Of a stretch of 52,789 bases of DNA, positions 17,325-25,256 are shown in pieces. Position 1 is the first letter of the stretch, and each line of letters starts with the position of its first letter. This DNA comes from Oscillospiraceae bacterium. Lineage in GTDB: Bacteria; Bacillota; Clostridia; UMGS1810. The notes below the pieces were generated by a model that made no database searches, was not told the DNA's origin, and was given only the letters and a program-made list of their open reading frames with translations. Location of the stretch: positions 1-52,789 of the forward strand of contig SVJU01000013.1 in the NCBI GenBank assembly GCA_015068825.1. Reading direction: 5' to 3'. The translations under genes and the position numbers were made by a program.

Positions 17325-19309
17325 ATTGCATCCACCTCCGCAATGATTTGTTCGCTTGTAAATCCTTTTAGGTCCATAGCGCCTGAAGGACAGGCAACAG
17401 TACAAGCACCGCAGCCCTGACATACTGCTTCGTTAACAGAAGCAACTCTTCTTATCATTGTAGTTCTGTCCGGCATACGGAATTCTTTTTCTACATAAGT
17501 TATTGCACCATAAGGACAAACCTTTTCACAAGACGAGCATCCGTTACACATAAGTTCGTTTGCATTTGCAATACACGGATTTCCCTTAAGCTTATCTTTT
17601 GAAAGAAGGCCTATAACCTTTGCTGCAGCCGCACTTGCCTGAGATACTGTTTCGGGAATATCTTTTGGTCCCTGACATGTTCCTGATAAGAAAACACCTG
17701 CTGTGGGGCTTTCTACCGGTCTTAATTTTGGATGAGCTTCTGTAAAGAAGTCGTTTGTATCCATACTTGCAGTAAGCATTGTTGCAAGAGGACGAGCTGA
17801 TTTATCAGGCTCAATAGCAGCCGCCAAAACAACAAGGTCGGCTTCAATTTTAAGCTGTTTATCAGCGATAAGGTCAGAGCCCTGAACAATAAGCTTTTTG
17901 CCTTCGGGTGATACCTTACCAACCATACCTTTTATATAGTGAACACCGTATTCTTCAACTGCACGGCGGTAGAATTCATCAAAGCTTTTGCCCGGAGTTC
18001 TTACATCTATATAGAAAACATAAACTTCTGTATCAGGATATTTATCTCTTGTAAGCATTGCATGTTTTGCAGTATACATACAACAGATTTTTGAGCAATA
18101 CTCTTTTCCTTTTTCGCTACACGATGCACATCTTGAGCCTACGCACTGAACAAAAACAATTGTGTGAGGATGCTCGCCGTCTGAAGGACGAACAAGATGA
18201 CCTTGTGAAGGACCTGCCGCATTTGTAAGACGCTCAAATTCTAATGAAGTGATAACATCCTTTGACTGACTGTAAGCATACTCGTCAAATTTATCCATGC
18301 TGATTGGATTAAAGCCTGTTGCGGCAACAATTGCACCGTATTTTTCGTGGATAATTTCGTCTTTTTGTGTGTAGTCAATGGCATTTGCAGTACATACCTT
18401 TGCACACACACCGCATTTTCCGTTTTTAAGCATATTACAGGTGTTTGGGTCAATTGTTGCAACTTTTGGAACAGCCTGTGCAAACGGAATATAAATTGCA
18501 CGGCGATTGTCCATACCAAGATTAAACTCGTTAGGAACATTTTTCTGAGGACATTTTTCTGTGCAAAGTCCGCAGCCTGTGCAAATATCTTCTTTAACAT
18601 ATCTTGCTTTTTTCTTTATTTCTACATCAAAATTTCCTACAAAGCCTTTAATATCGCAAACTTCGCTGTATGAGAAAATTCTGATTTTATCATTCTGGGC
18701 AACGTCAACCATTTTTGGTGTAAGAATACAAGCCGCACAGTCAAGGGTAGGGAATGTTTTGTCAAGCTGAGCCATTTTACCGCCAATTGTGGGTTTTGTT
18801 TCTACAATGTCAACCTCGTATCCTGCATCTGCAATATCAAGTGCAGTCTGAATACCTGCAATACCGCCGCCAATTACAAGAGCTCTTTTTGTTACAGGGC
18901 TCTCACCTGGGGTAAGAGGCGCGTTTAAATTAACCTTTGCAACAGCTGCTTTACCTAAAATAATAGCTTTTTCGGTTCCTAAAGCCATATCTTTATGAAT
19001 CCATGAGCATTGTTCACGAATGTTTGCAATTTCAACCATATACGGATTTAAACCTGCTGCCTGAGCGGTTTTTCTAAAAGTTGCCTCGTGCATTCTTGGA
19101 GAACATGAACAAACAACAATGCCTGTTAAATTATGCTCTTTAACGGCATTTATAATAAGGTCCTGTCCTGCCTGAGAACACATATACTGATAATTTGTGG
19201 AAAAGACAACACCCGGCTCATTTTTAAGAGCATTTGATACTGCCTCAACATCCACAGTGCCGGCAATGTTACTGCCACACCAGCACACGAATACGCCAAT
19301 TCTCTGCAT
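17315..19309 (-). CDS. hdrA: HdrA, flavin-containing electron-bifurcating subunit of heterodisulfide reductase-type complex
   Basis: The protein has 664 residues. An N-terminal Cys-rich segment (CWCGSN at 9-14, CSCSPRMHE at 67-75) precedes the FAD-binding site LVIGGGIAGIQ (about 144-153), a TLDCAAC segment (188-194), a ferredoxin motif C243/246/249/253, a CNMLKNGKCGVC motif, and CVGSRCASC. Two C-terminal ferredoxin motifs follow: 588-598 and 630-641. HdrA flavin is the known bifurcation site in methanogen MvhADG-HdrABC. All expected cluster ligands are present. It lies 15 bases after hdrC and overlaps flxD. Confidence 0.93.
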   Translation of the reverse strand: MQRIGVFVCWCGSNIAGTVDVEAVSNALKNEPGVVFSTNYQYMCSQAGQDLIINAVKEHNLTGIVVCSCSPRMHEATFRKTAQAAGLNPYMVEIANIREQCSWIHKDMALGTEKAIILGKAAVAKVNLNAPLTPGESPVTKRALVIGGGIAGIQTALDIADAGYEVDIVETKPTIGGKMAQLDKTFPTLDCAACILTPKMVDVAQNDKIRIFSYSEVCDIKGFVGNFDVEIKKKARYVKEDICTGCGLCTEKCPQKNVPNEFNLGMDNRRAIYIPFAQAVPKVATIDPNTCNMLKNGKCGVCAKVCTANAIDYTQKDEIIHEKYGAIVAATGFNPISMDKFDEYAYSQSKDVITSLEFERLTNAAGPSQGHLVRPSDGEHPHTIVFVQCVGSRCASCSEKGKEYCSKICCMYTAKHAMLTRDKYPDTEVYVFYIDVRTPGKSFDEFYRRAVEEYGVHYIKGMVGKVSPEGKKLIVQGSDLIADKQLKIEADLVVLAAAIEPDKSARPLATMLTASMDTNDFFTEAHPKLRPVESPTAGVFLSGTCQGPKDIPETVSQASAAAAKVIGLLSKDKLKGNPCIANANELMCNGCSSCEKVCPYGAITYVEKEFRMPDRTTMIRRVASVNEAVCQGCGACTVACPSGAMDLKGFTSEQIIAEVDAICK

Positions 19310-19324
19310 TTTGCCTTTTCCTCC

Positions 19325-19717
19325 TTATTTTGTATATTTTCTAAATGCGCTGACAATTGCCTGCTGTGGCAAATCTTCGTCTAAAAGGTTAGGAATGTCG
19401 TCAGCTTTTAAGTGGTTCTGCCCCTGTTTTCTTATTACCTGAAGCTTTACTGCTTCAATAAGCTTTGCAGGCTCAACACCTCTTGGACATCTTTCTATGC
19501 AGGCAAAGCATGAAAGACACTGATAAATAGATTTTGAGTTAAGAAGCGGCTCTAAATCGCCGTTTTCTACCATATAAACAAACTGATGCGGATGATATTC
19601 CATCTCGTCGTAAGAAGGGCACGTTGCAGAACATTTGCCGCACTTCATACATTTTTTAGGATTAACACCGCTTGTAAGGATAACTTCTTTCTGAAGATTT
19701 TTGATATCGTTATTCAT
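19325..19717 (-). CDS. hdrC: HdrC, 4Fe-4S subunit of heterodisulfide reductase-type complex
   Basis: The protein has 130 residues from ATG 19717; the ATG six bases upstream is too close to the AAGGAGG site. Two ferredoxin motifs are complete: C23/26/29/33 and C67/70/73/77. HdrC links HdrA to the catalytic HdrB. It overlaps the hdrB gene by 8 bases. Length is somewhat short of methanogen HdrC but complete. Confidence 0.9.
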   Translation of the reverse strand: MNNDIKNLQKEVILTSGVNPKKCMKCGKCSATCPSYDEMEYHPHQFVYMVENGDLEPLLNSKSIYQCLSCFACIERCPRGVEPAKLIEAVKLQVIRKQGQNHLKADDIPNLLDEDLPQQAIVSAFRKYTK

Positions 19718-20498
19718 TGTCATCCTCCTTTATGCCAAGAGCCTCGGCCAAAAGCTCGGTAATATATACCACTTTAATGCCTGAGCCGTTTTTTTCTAAA
19801 TTGTATTTACATAAAGGACAGGCAGTTACTATCATATCTGCACCGTGAGATTTTGCACTGTCTGTAACAGCACAGCTTCTTTTTATTGCAGCGTCTTTGT
19901 TTTCAAGTGCAATATATCCGCCGCAGCATTCGTTTCTTTGAGGATAAACAACAGCCTCTGCACCGAGAGCTTTTATTAAATCTTCAATGATTGTGGGATT
20001 TTCTGCATCGTCCATTTTCATAACAGAGCTTGGACGAAGAAGAAGACATCCGTAATATGCGGCAATTTTTTTACCCGAAAGTGCATTTTCTACTTTTTCT
20101 TTTATTTTGTCAAAGCCGATTTCATCACGCAAAAGCTCAAGATAGTTTAAAACCTTTGTTGAGCCGTCGTAATTTTCATCGCCAAGATAGTTATTTACTT
20201 TAGAAGCAAAAACTTTATCAGTATTCATTGCGTGATTTGTCTGTTTTATAACATTGTGACAAGCAGAACAAACAGTAACAAGAATCTGGTTTTTATCTTT
20301 TGCTGCCATAAGCGCTCTTACCGAAGAAAGCTTTGTTGCAATTTCATCGTTTGCGGTGGTGAAAACTCCACCGCAACACTGCCAGTTATCCACTTCTTCT
20401 AAAGTAACACCCAATTTTTCAGCACAAAGACGAGCATATTTATCTAAATCTTTTGCTTTTGTTTTTAGTGTACAGCCCGGATAGTAGGCTACATTCAT
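19710..20498 (-). CDS. hdrB: HdrB, CCG-domain catalytic subunit of heterodisulfide reductase-type complex
   Basis: The protein has 262 residues from ATG 20498, set by GGAGG; the earlier ATG at 20513 overlaps the binding site. Two full CCG motifs are seen: C9, C41-C42, C77, C80 and C151, C191-C192, C227, C230. In methanogen HdrB these bind two non-cubane [4Fe-4S] clusters that cleave a disulfide. Both are intact, so this subunit may reduce a disulfide or act as the electron exit to the fumarate reductase subunits encoded downstream. The gene follows fumC by 15 bases. Confidence 0.92.
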   Translation of the reverse strand: MNVAYYPGCTLKTKAKDLDKYARLCAEKLGVTLEEVDNWQCCGGVFTTANDEIATKLSSVRALMAAKDKNQILVTVCSACHNVIKQTNHAMNTDKVFASKVNNYLGDENYDGSTKVLNYLELLRDEIGFDKIKEKVENALSGKKIAAYYGCLLLRPSSVMKMDDAENPTIIEDLIKALGAEAVVYPQRNECCGGYIALENKDAAIKRSCAVTDSAKSHGADMIVTACPLCKYNLEKNGSGIKVVYITELLAEALGIKEDDNE

Positions 20499-20513
20499 TG
20501 ATATTTCCTCCAA

Positions 20514-21890
20514 TCACACCATCTGTTCAGGATGGAAAACTTCATCAAATTTTTCCTCAGTTAAGAATCCAAGTTCAACACAAGCTTCTTTTAGAGAAAT
20601 ATTATCTTTAAATGCTTTTTTAGCAGTTTTAGCAGCATTTTCATATCCGATATAAGGATTAAGTGCAGTAACAAGCATAAGTGAATTGTGAAGATTGTGA
20701 TGCATTTTTTCTTTGTTTGCTTTAATACCAACAGCACAGTTTTTGTTGAATGATAAAATAGCTTCTGAAAGAAGTCTTGCAGACTGTAAGAAGTTGTAAA
20801 TACAAACAGGCATAAATACGTTAAGCTCAAAGTTACCCTGAGATGCAGCAATGCCAACAGCAACATCGTTACCCATAACCTGAACTGCTACCATTGTAAC
20901 AGCTTCGCACTGTGTTGGGTTAACTTTACCGGGCATAATAGATGAACCGGGTTCGTTTTCAGGAATGAAAATTTCGCCAAGGCCATCTCTTGGACCTGAT
21001 GCAAGCCATCTTACATCGTTTGCAATTTTCAGCATATCTGCTGCAAGAGCTTTTATTGCACCATGTGCAAAAACAAGCTCGTCTTTTGATGTTAAAGCGT
21101 GGAATTTGTTGATTGCAGTAACAAATGGTTTGCCTGTTAAATCGCTTACCTTTTTAGCAACAGTTTCGCCAAATGCTTTTGGAGCATTAAGACCAGTACC
21201 AACTGCTGTACCGCCAAGTGCAAGCTCGTATAAAGGTTTCATAGATAATTTTATAAGTTCAACATCTCTTTCAAGGCTTGATCTCCAACCGCTTATTTCC
21301 TGACTGAATGTGATAGGAGTAGCATCCTGAAGATGAGTTCTTCCGCTTTTTACAATGCCTTCATTCTCTTTTTCAAGTTTTTTGAAGGTTTCAATTAAAG
21401 TTTCGGCTGCAGGAATAAGCTTATCTTCAAGCATTAAGATTGCAGCAATGTGCATAGCAGTAGGGAATGTGTCGTTTGAAGACTGGCTCTGGTTAACATC
21501 ATCGTTTGGATGAAGTAATTTTTTGCCTGCTATTTCATTTCCTCTGTTTGCAATAACTTCGTTTGCGTTCATATTTGACTGTGTGCCCGAACCTGTCTGC
21601 CATACAACAAGCGGGAAGTTATCGTTTAATTTACCTTCAATAATTTCGTCACAGGCTTTGCTGATTGCATCAAGTTTTTCATCGGTCATTTTATCTTTTT
21701 TTAGTTCATTGTTAGCCATTGCTGCAGCTTTTTTCAAAATTCCGAAAGCATGAATTATTTCGGCTGGCATAGTTTCAATTCCAACACCAATTTCAAAGTT
21801 TTCGTGGCTTCTTTGAGTCTGAGCTCCCCAAAGTTTGTCGGCAGGTACCTTTACCTCGCCCATAGAGTCGTGTTCGATACGGTATTCCAT
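20514..21890 (-). CDS. fumC: Class II fumarase
   Basis: The protein has 458 residues, the normal length of the homotetrameric, iron-free FumC. The family signature [13 protein letters not shown] is present, with [12 protein letters not shown] and [12 protein letters not shown] earlier. It interconverts malate and fumarate in the cytoplasm. Here it lies between malate dehydrogenase (32 bases upstream) and the Hdr genes, so it should run toward fumarate, feeding the reductase in the same operon. The ribosome binding site is AGGGGG. Confidence 0.96.
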   Translation of the reverse strand: MEYRIEHDSMGEVKVPADKLWGAQTQRSHENFEIGVGIETMPAEIIHAFGILKKAAAMANNELKKDKMTDEKLDAISKACDEIIEGKLNDNFPLVVWQTGSGTQSNMNANEVIANRGNEIAGKKLLHPNDDVNQSQSSNDTFPTAMHIAAILMLEDKLIPAAETLIETFKKLEKENEGIVKSGRTHLQDATPITFSQEISGWRSSLERDVELIKLSMKPLYELALGGTAVGTGLNAPKAFGETVAKKVSDLTGKPFVTAINKFHALTSKDELVFAHGAIKALAADMLKIANDVRWLASGPRDGLGEIFIPENEPGSSIMPGKVNPTQCEAVTMVAVQVMGNDVAVGIAASQGNFELNVFMPVCIYNFLQSARLLSEAILSFNKNCAVGIKANKEKMHHNLHNSLMLVTALNPYIGYENAAKTAKKAFKDNISLKEACVELGFLTEEKFDEVFHPEQMV

Positions 21891-21922
21891 AATTTTTATC
21901 CCCCTAAATTTTATAAATTAAT

Positions 21923-22867
21923 TTATATTTTTGTATTTTTAATAATTTCTTTTAAAGTCTGAGCGCTGTTTTGCAAAAGTTTTATTTCGTTGTCGTTTAA
22001 CGGAAGTAAAACCTTGTGGCGTATTCCTTTGTTTCCAACGGTATTAAGTGTGCTAAGACACACATCGTCAATTCCGTATTCACCGTGCATCATTGTAGAT
22101 ACAGTCATTGTAGAATCCATTCGGCTAAGAAGGCATTTGCAGATGTGGCAAACCGAAATTGAAACAGCATAAAATGTTGCGCCTTTTCTTTCTATAACCC
22201 TTGCACCTGATTTTTTTACATAGTTTTCAACTTCTTTGTAATCAAGCTCTGGAAGAATATTGTTTTTGCTAAGAAATGATTTATGACACTCTTCAATCGG
22301 AACATTTGAAATGTTTGCAAGCGACCACGGAATAAATGAAGAATCACCATGTTCACCCAAAACATAAGCATGAACGTTGTTCTGACTGATTGAATAATAT
22401 TCCGACAGACAGGCACGAAGACGCGCAGTATCAAGTATGGTTCCCGAACCGATAATTCTTTCTTCAGGAATTCCTGAACGTTTGCAGAATACATAAGTAA
22501 GAATATCAACAGGATTACTTACAAGAAGATATACGGCGTCGGGAGCATATCGTGTGATTTCGGGAATAATGCTTTTTAAAACATCAATATTCGTTTGAGC
22601 AAGCTCAAGTCGTGTCTGACCAGGTTTTCTTGCAATACCGCTCGTTATGATAACAATGTCAGAATTTTTTGCATCCTGATAGCTACCTGCATAAATAGAG
22701 CAGGGCGAACAGAAAGAAACACCCTGTCTTATATCAAGTGTTTCACCAAGCGCTTTTTCGTTGTTGATGTCAATCATAACAATCTCAGACGAAAGTCCCG
22801 AAACGGTTAAAGTGTATGCTATTGTTGATCCTACATTTCCGCTTCCGATAATGGTAATTTTGTGCAT
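21923..22867 (-). CDS. mdh: NAD-dependent malate dehydrogenase of the LDH/MDH family
   Basis: The protein has 314 residues from ATG 22867 (AAGGAG binding site); a longer frame to 22933 lacks one. The NAD site is IIGSGNVG (6-13), with Asp33 favouring NADH. Catalytic Asp146, Arg149 and His173 are in place. The residue that decides substrate, equivalent to position 102 of lactate dehydrogenase, is Arg80 (IARKPGQTR); lactate dehydrogenases have Gln there. That predicts oxaloacetate/malate. Other segments (LGEHGDSSF) look more like lactate dehydrogenase, so an automatic label could read L-lactate dehydrogenase. First gene of the operon that continues with fumarase. Confidence 0.82.
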   Translation of the reverse strand: MHKITIIGSGNVGSTIAYTLTVSGLSSEIVMIDINNEKALGETLDIRQGVSFCSPCSIYAGSYQDAKNSDIVIITSGIARKPGQTRLELAQTNIDVLKSIIPEITRYAPDAVYLLVSNPVDILTYVFCKRSGIPEERIIGSGTILDTARLRACLSEYYSISQNNVHAYVLGEHGDSSFIPWSLANISNVPIEECHKSFLSKNNILPELDYKEVENYVKKSGARVIERKGATFYAVSISVCHICKCLLSRMDSTMTVSTMMHGEYGIDDVCLSTLNTVGNKGIRHKVLLPLNDNEIKLLQNSAQTLKEIIKNTKI

Positions 22868-22996
22868 AATTTCAACTCCTTGAGTAGTTAATTTTGCGAA
22901 AAATGAAAATTTTTTCATTTTGAAAATTAACAAATTTTGCTTAACAGCTTAAAAATCTAAAAAAGATTGTTATATTTTAAACAAACTTTTTCTACT
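22868..22996 (-). promoter_or_regulatory. Structured 5' leader of the malate dehydrogenase-fumarate reductase operon
   Basis: The predicted leader is about 130 bases. Its first bases carry TTGAGTAG (plus 22999-22992), perfectly complementary to CTACTCAA (plus 22887-22880), which directly abuts the ribosome binding site of mdh. Inside lies a 10-bp AT hairpin (22900-22921). The stem could hold the translation start of the first gene. No known riboswitch consensus was recognised. AT richness makes chance pairing possible. Confidence 0.4.
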
Positions 22997-23002
22997 CAAA
23001 AG

Positions 23003-23031
23003 ATTATAACATACTATTATACAAAATTCAA
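23003..23031 (-). promoter_or_regulatory. Promoter of the 12-gene C4/Hdr operon
   Basis: On the minus strand, TTGAAT (23031-23026) and a perfect TATAAT (23008-23003) are separated by 17 bases. The predicted start is near 22996. No other comparable promoter was seen between the genes of the operon, whose gaps are 32 bases or less. Confidence 0.75.
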
Positions 23032-23131
23032 CTTTTTTTTCACTTTTCGTTAGTATGTATAACTGCAGTAAAAAAACAGTTGTTTTTTATGTTTATGATA
23101 GACTACATTCAATAAATTTGCATAATAAAAA
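23032..23131. other. Intergenic region without a recognised gene
   Basis: This AT-rich stretch lies upstream of the mdh promoter and downstream of the leucine-rich-repeat gene's terminator. It contains only a weak AACTG/CAGTT pairing before a T run. Nothing else was recognised. Confidence 0.6.
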
Positions 23132-23153
23132 CAGGCATATAATTATATGCCTG
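23132..23153 (-). terminator. Terminator of the leucine-rich-repeat protein gene
   Basis: A perfect 22-base palindrome (CAGGCATATA on each arm) is followed on the minus strand by TTTTTATT. It lies 17 bases after the stop codon. Confidence 0.8.
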
Positions 23154-23169
23154 CTTTATATAAAATATT

Positions 23170-24942
23170 TTATAAATCAATTAAAGTTGTGTGACAAAGT
23201 GGACTTAAAATACTGAAAGATTCAAAAACATAAGCCTTTACATTTGTTGCATCTTTTAAGTTAAGGTTTATATTTGCAAAACCATAGACCTCGTTGTTTT
23301 TGATATCAACAATTTTTGTATCAACAATTTTTTTGTCATTTAAACTTACAACAACAAGTTTTGCGTTTTCTTTTTTCAGATTTATTACTTTAACATAAGA
23401 AGGATCCAGTATAATTTCTGTTAATGGCACGAATGTAAGGCTCAAGGTTTCTATTTCGTTTGCTTCAACAAGTGCTTGGGCAGTTGAGTTTTCATATCCG
23501 TAAACTGTAATATTATTTTGGGTAGATTCTTCAAGCATATAAGGGTCAATTTCAGTTGTTTTTGAATAGAATGTTATGCTTTCAAGTGATGAACAACCGT
23601 AAAATACCCAATATCCAACATATTCAACAGATGCAGGAAATGTGATGTTTTTTAAAGAAGTACAACCCGGAAATGCTTCTTGGTGAATATATTCAACGCC
23701 ATTGCATATTGTAATATTTTCAAGAGCGGCACATTTTGCAAAAGCATGCGAATTAATATCTTTAACACTTTTTGGTATATAAATTGATTCCAATGAAGTA
23801 CAATTATAGAATGCACCGGATTCAATTGCGTTTACCTTAGAGCCTATGGTTACATTTTTTAAAGAAGTACAGTCTTCAAAACAACTTCCCGGGATAATTT
23901 CTAACCCATCTCCTATAATTACATCGGTTAATGCACTACAGGTATAGAAAGCATTATCGCCAATTTCGGTAACTGAGTTGGGAATAGTTATACTTTTAAG
24001 AGCAGTACCATAAAATGCACTGTTTTCAATTGTCTCAAGCTTATTTCCGAATATTACTTCTTCAAGAGCGATACAATTACAAAAGGCTTCTGATGCGATG
24101 TTTGTAACATTTGTAAGATTTAGACTCGAATTAAGCTTTTCACATCCAAAAAAAGCATATCTTCCAATTGTTTCAAGATTTACGGGAATATTAATATTTT
24201 CCAATGCGGCACAGAAATCAAAGGCAGATTCATTTATAGCAGTAATTGAGTCAGACAAAGTAACTGTTTTAAGATTTTCGCAAGAGTAAAATGCTTCTTC
24301 TGGTACTGTTGTAATGCCAAAAAGTGATGCTTCTTCAAGCAAATAACAGGTTGAAAAGACACCCTTTCCAATGGATGTTACAGTAGATGGAATGGTAACA
24401 GTTTTAAGTGCGCTGCACTCACAAAAAGCATAATCGCCAATGGTTTTTACAGAAGAAGGAATTTTAATTTCTTCAAGAACTGGACAAAAACGGAAAGCCT
24501 CATTGCCTATTGAATTAACTGTGGATGGAATATCAATCTGTGTAATTGCAGTGCAACCAGAAAATGTATTTGCGGCAATATTTTCAATGCCTGATGGAAT
24601 ATTTATAGTTTCAAGTGCGAAGCAGTCTTTAAAAGCACCTTCTCCAATGTTAACAACTGTATCGGGTAAAGAAATTTCTTTTACCGGCAGATTTTGAAAA
24701 GTACAAGCATCAATACTGGTAATATTGCCTTGTACAATAATTTTTTCTATAAGATAACCGTACTCATCCCATTCGCCGTTAGTAACTGTTCCTTGACCAG
24801 ATATTGTCATAATATAAGTTTCATCATCTAAAGACCATTGTGCATTATCGCCACAATCACCCGAAATGGTAGCTGCGCAAACAGATACAGACAATGACAA
24901 AATAAGACAAACAAAAAGTGATAATACAAGTAGTTTTTTCAT
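23170..24942 (-). CDS. Secreted BspA-like leucine-rich-repeat protein
   Basis: The protein has 590 residues. A signal peptide (MKKLLVLSLFVCLILSLSVSVCAA) is followed by a short domain ISGDCGDNAQWSLDDETYIMTISG common ahead of BspA repeats. About 17-18 repeats of roughly 23 residues follow (pattern L-I-P-V-x-I-G-x-A-F-x-x-C-x-x-L). A C-terminal domain of about 90 residues ends the protein. Such proteins are cell-surface or secreted binding proteins. No LPXTG or membrane anchor is seen. The first residues resemble those of the small secreted protein at 7253-7717. It stands alone between two transcripts. Confidence 0.9.
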   Translation of the reverse strand: MKKLLVLSLFVCLILSLSVSVCAATISGDCGDNAQWSLDDETYIMTISGQGTVTNGEWDEYGYLIEKIIVQGNITSIDACTFQNLPVKEISLPDTVVNIGEGAFKDCFALETINIPSGIENIAANTFSGCTAITQIDIPSTVNSIGNEAFRFCPVLEEIKIPSSVKTIGDYAFCECSALKTVTIPSTVTSIGKGVFSTCYLLEEASLFGITTVPEEAFYSCENLKTVTLSDSITAINESAFDFCAALENINIPVNLETIGRYAFFGCEKLNSSLNLTNVTNIASEAFCNCIALEEVIFGNKLETIENSAFYGTALKSITIPNSVTEIGDNAFYTCSALTDVIIGDGLEIIPGSCFEDCTSLKNVTIGSKVNAIESGAFYNCTSLESIYIPKSVKDINSHAFAKCAALENITICNGVEYIHQEAFPGCTSLKNITFPASVEYVGYWVFYGCSSLESITFYSKTTEIDPYMLEESTQNNITVYGYENSTAQALVEANEIETLSLTFVPLTEIILDPSYVKVINLKKENAKLVVVSLNDKKIVDTKIVDIKNNEVYGFANINLNLKDATNVKAYVFESFSILSPLCHTTLIDL

Positions 24943-25061
24943 AAAAACTTATCCTCCATAATTTACAATATTTTAACATTTTAACATAAATTTACTAAAA
25001 AGTAAAGTTAATTGAATAAAATAAGCCATAAAAAATCAATAAAATTTGTAGCATTTTACGA

Positions 25062-25090
25062 TTGACAAATTAAGCATTTTAATGTAAAAT
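25062..25090 (+). promoter_or_regulatory. Promoter of the ZTP riboswitch-pfl operon
   Basis: A perfect TTGACA (25062-25067) and TAAAAT (25085-25090) are separated by 17 bases, with the riboswitch starting about 10 bases later. Confidence 0.85.
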
Positions 25091-25098
25091 AAAATCAC

Positions 25099-25177
25099 AG
25101 CTTTTACATAACTGACGGAGAATGCGGAAATTACCGCAGGGGAATGTAAATGCTTATTATGCCGACCGTCTGGGCGA
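25099..25177 (+). ncRNA. ZTP/ZMP riboswitch (pfl motif)
   Basis: The two conserved halves are seen. The 5' half has ACTGACGGAGAAT, a GCGG/CCGC hairpin and AGGGGAAT, closed by a perfect 7-bp stem TTTACAT (25103-25109) with ATGTAAA (25144-25150). The 3' half has CCGACCGTCTGGGC (25162-25175), matching the CCGnCTGGGC element. This motif binds ZTP or ZMP, signals of 10-formyl-tetrahydrofolate shortage, and was first named for its position before pfl genes. Formate from PFL feeds one-carbon metabolism, so the context fits. Confidence 0.9.
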
Positions 25178-25219
25178 TTCAGTTTTTTAAATTAAAAGCT
25201 GGCTCGTCCTTTTTTGTTT
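25172..25219 (+). terminator. Riboswitch-controlled terminator before pflB
   Basis: GGGCGATTCAG (from 25172) pairs with CTGGCTCGTCC (to 25209) plus a T/A extension, with wobble pairs and one mismatch, and is followed by TTTTTTGTTTT. The left arm uses the GGGC of the riboswitch 3' element, so ligand binding should block the terminator and turn the operon on. Confidence 0.8.
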
Positions 25220-25256
25220 TATATAGGTAAGTCAGCGTATGAAAGGAGCAATTTTT

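Noticed and set aside
21923..22867. L-lactate dehydrogenase
   Set aside because: The specificity residue is Arg, not Gln, and fumarase follows; malate dehydrogenase fits better.
22900..22990. Rex-type redox operator (TTGTTAA-N4-TTAACAA) before mdh
   Set aside because: TTGTTAA and TGTTAA half-sites occur but as direct, not inverted, repeats; no full palindrome was found.
23170..24942. Tandem DNA repeat or CRISPR-like array
   Set aside because: The periodicity is the 23-residue leucine-rich repeat of a protein; the DNA units differ too much and there are no spacers.
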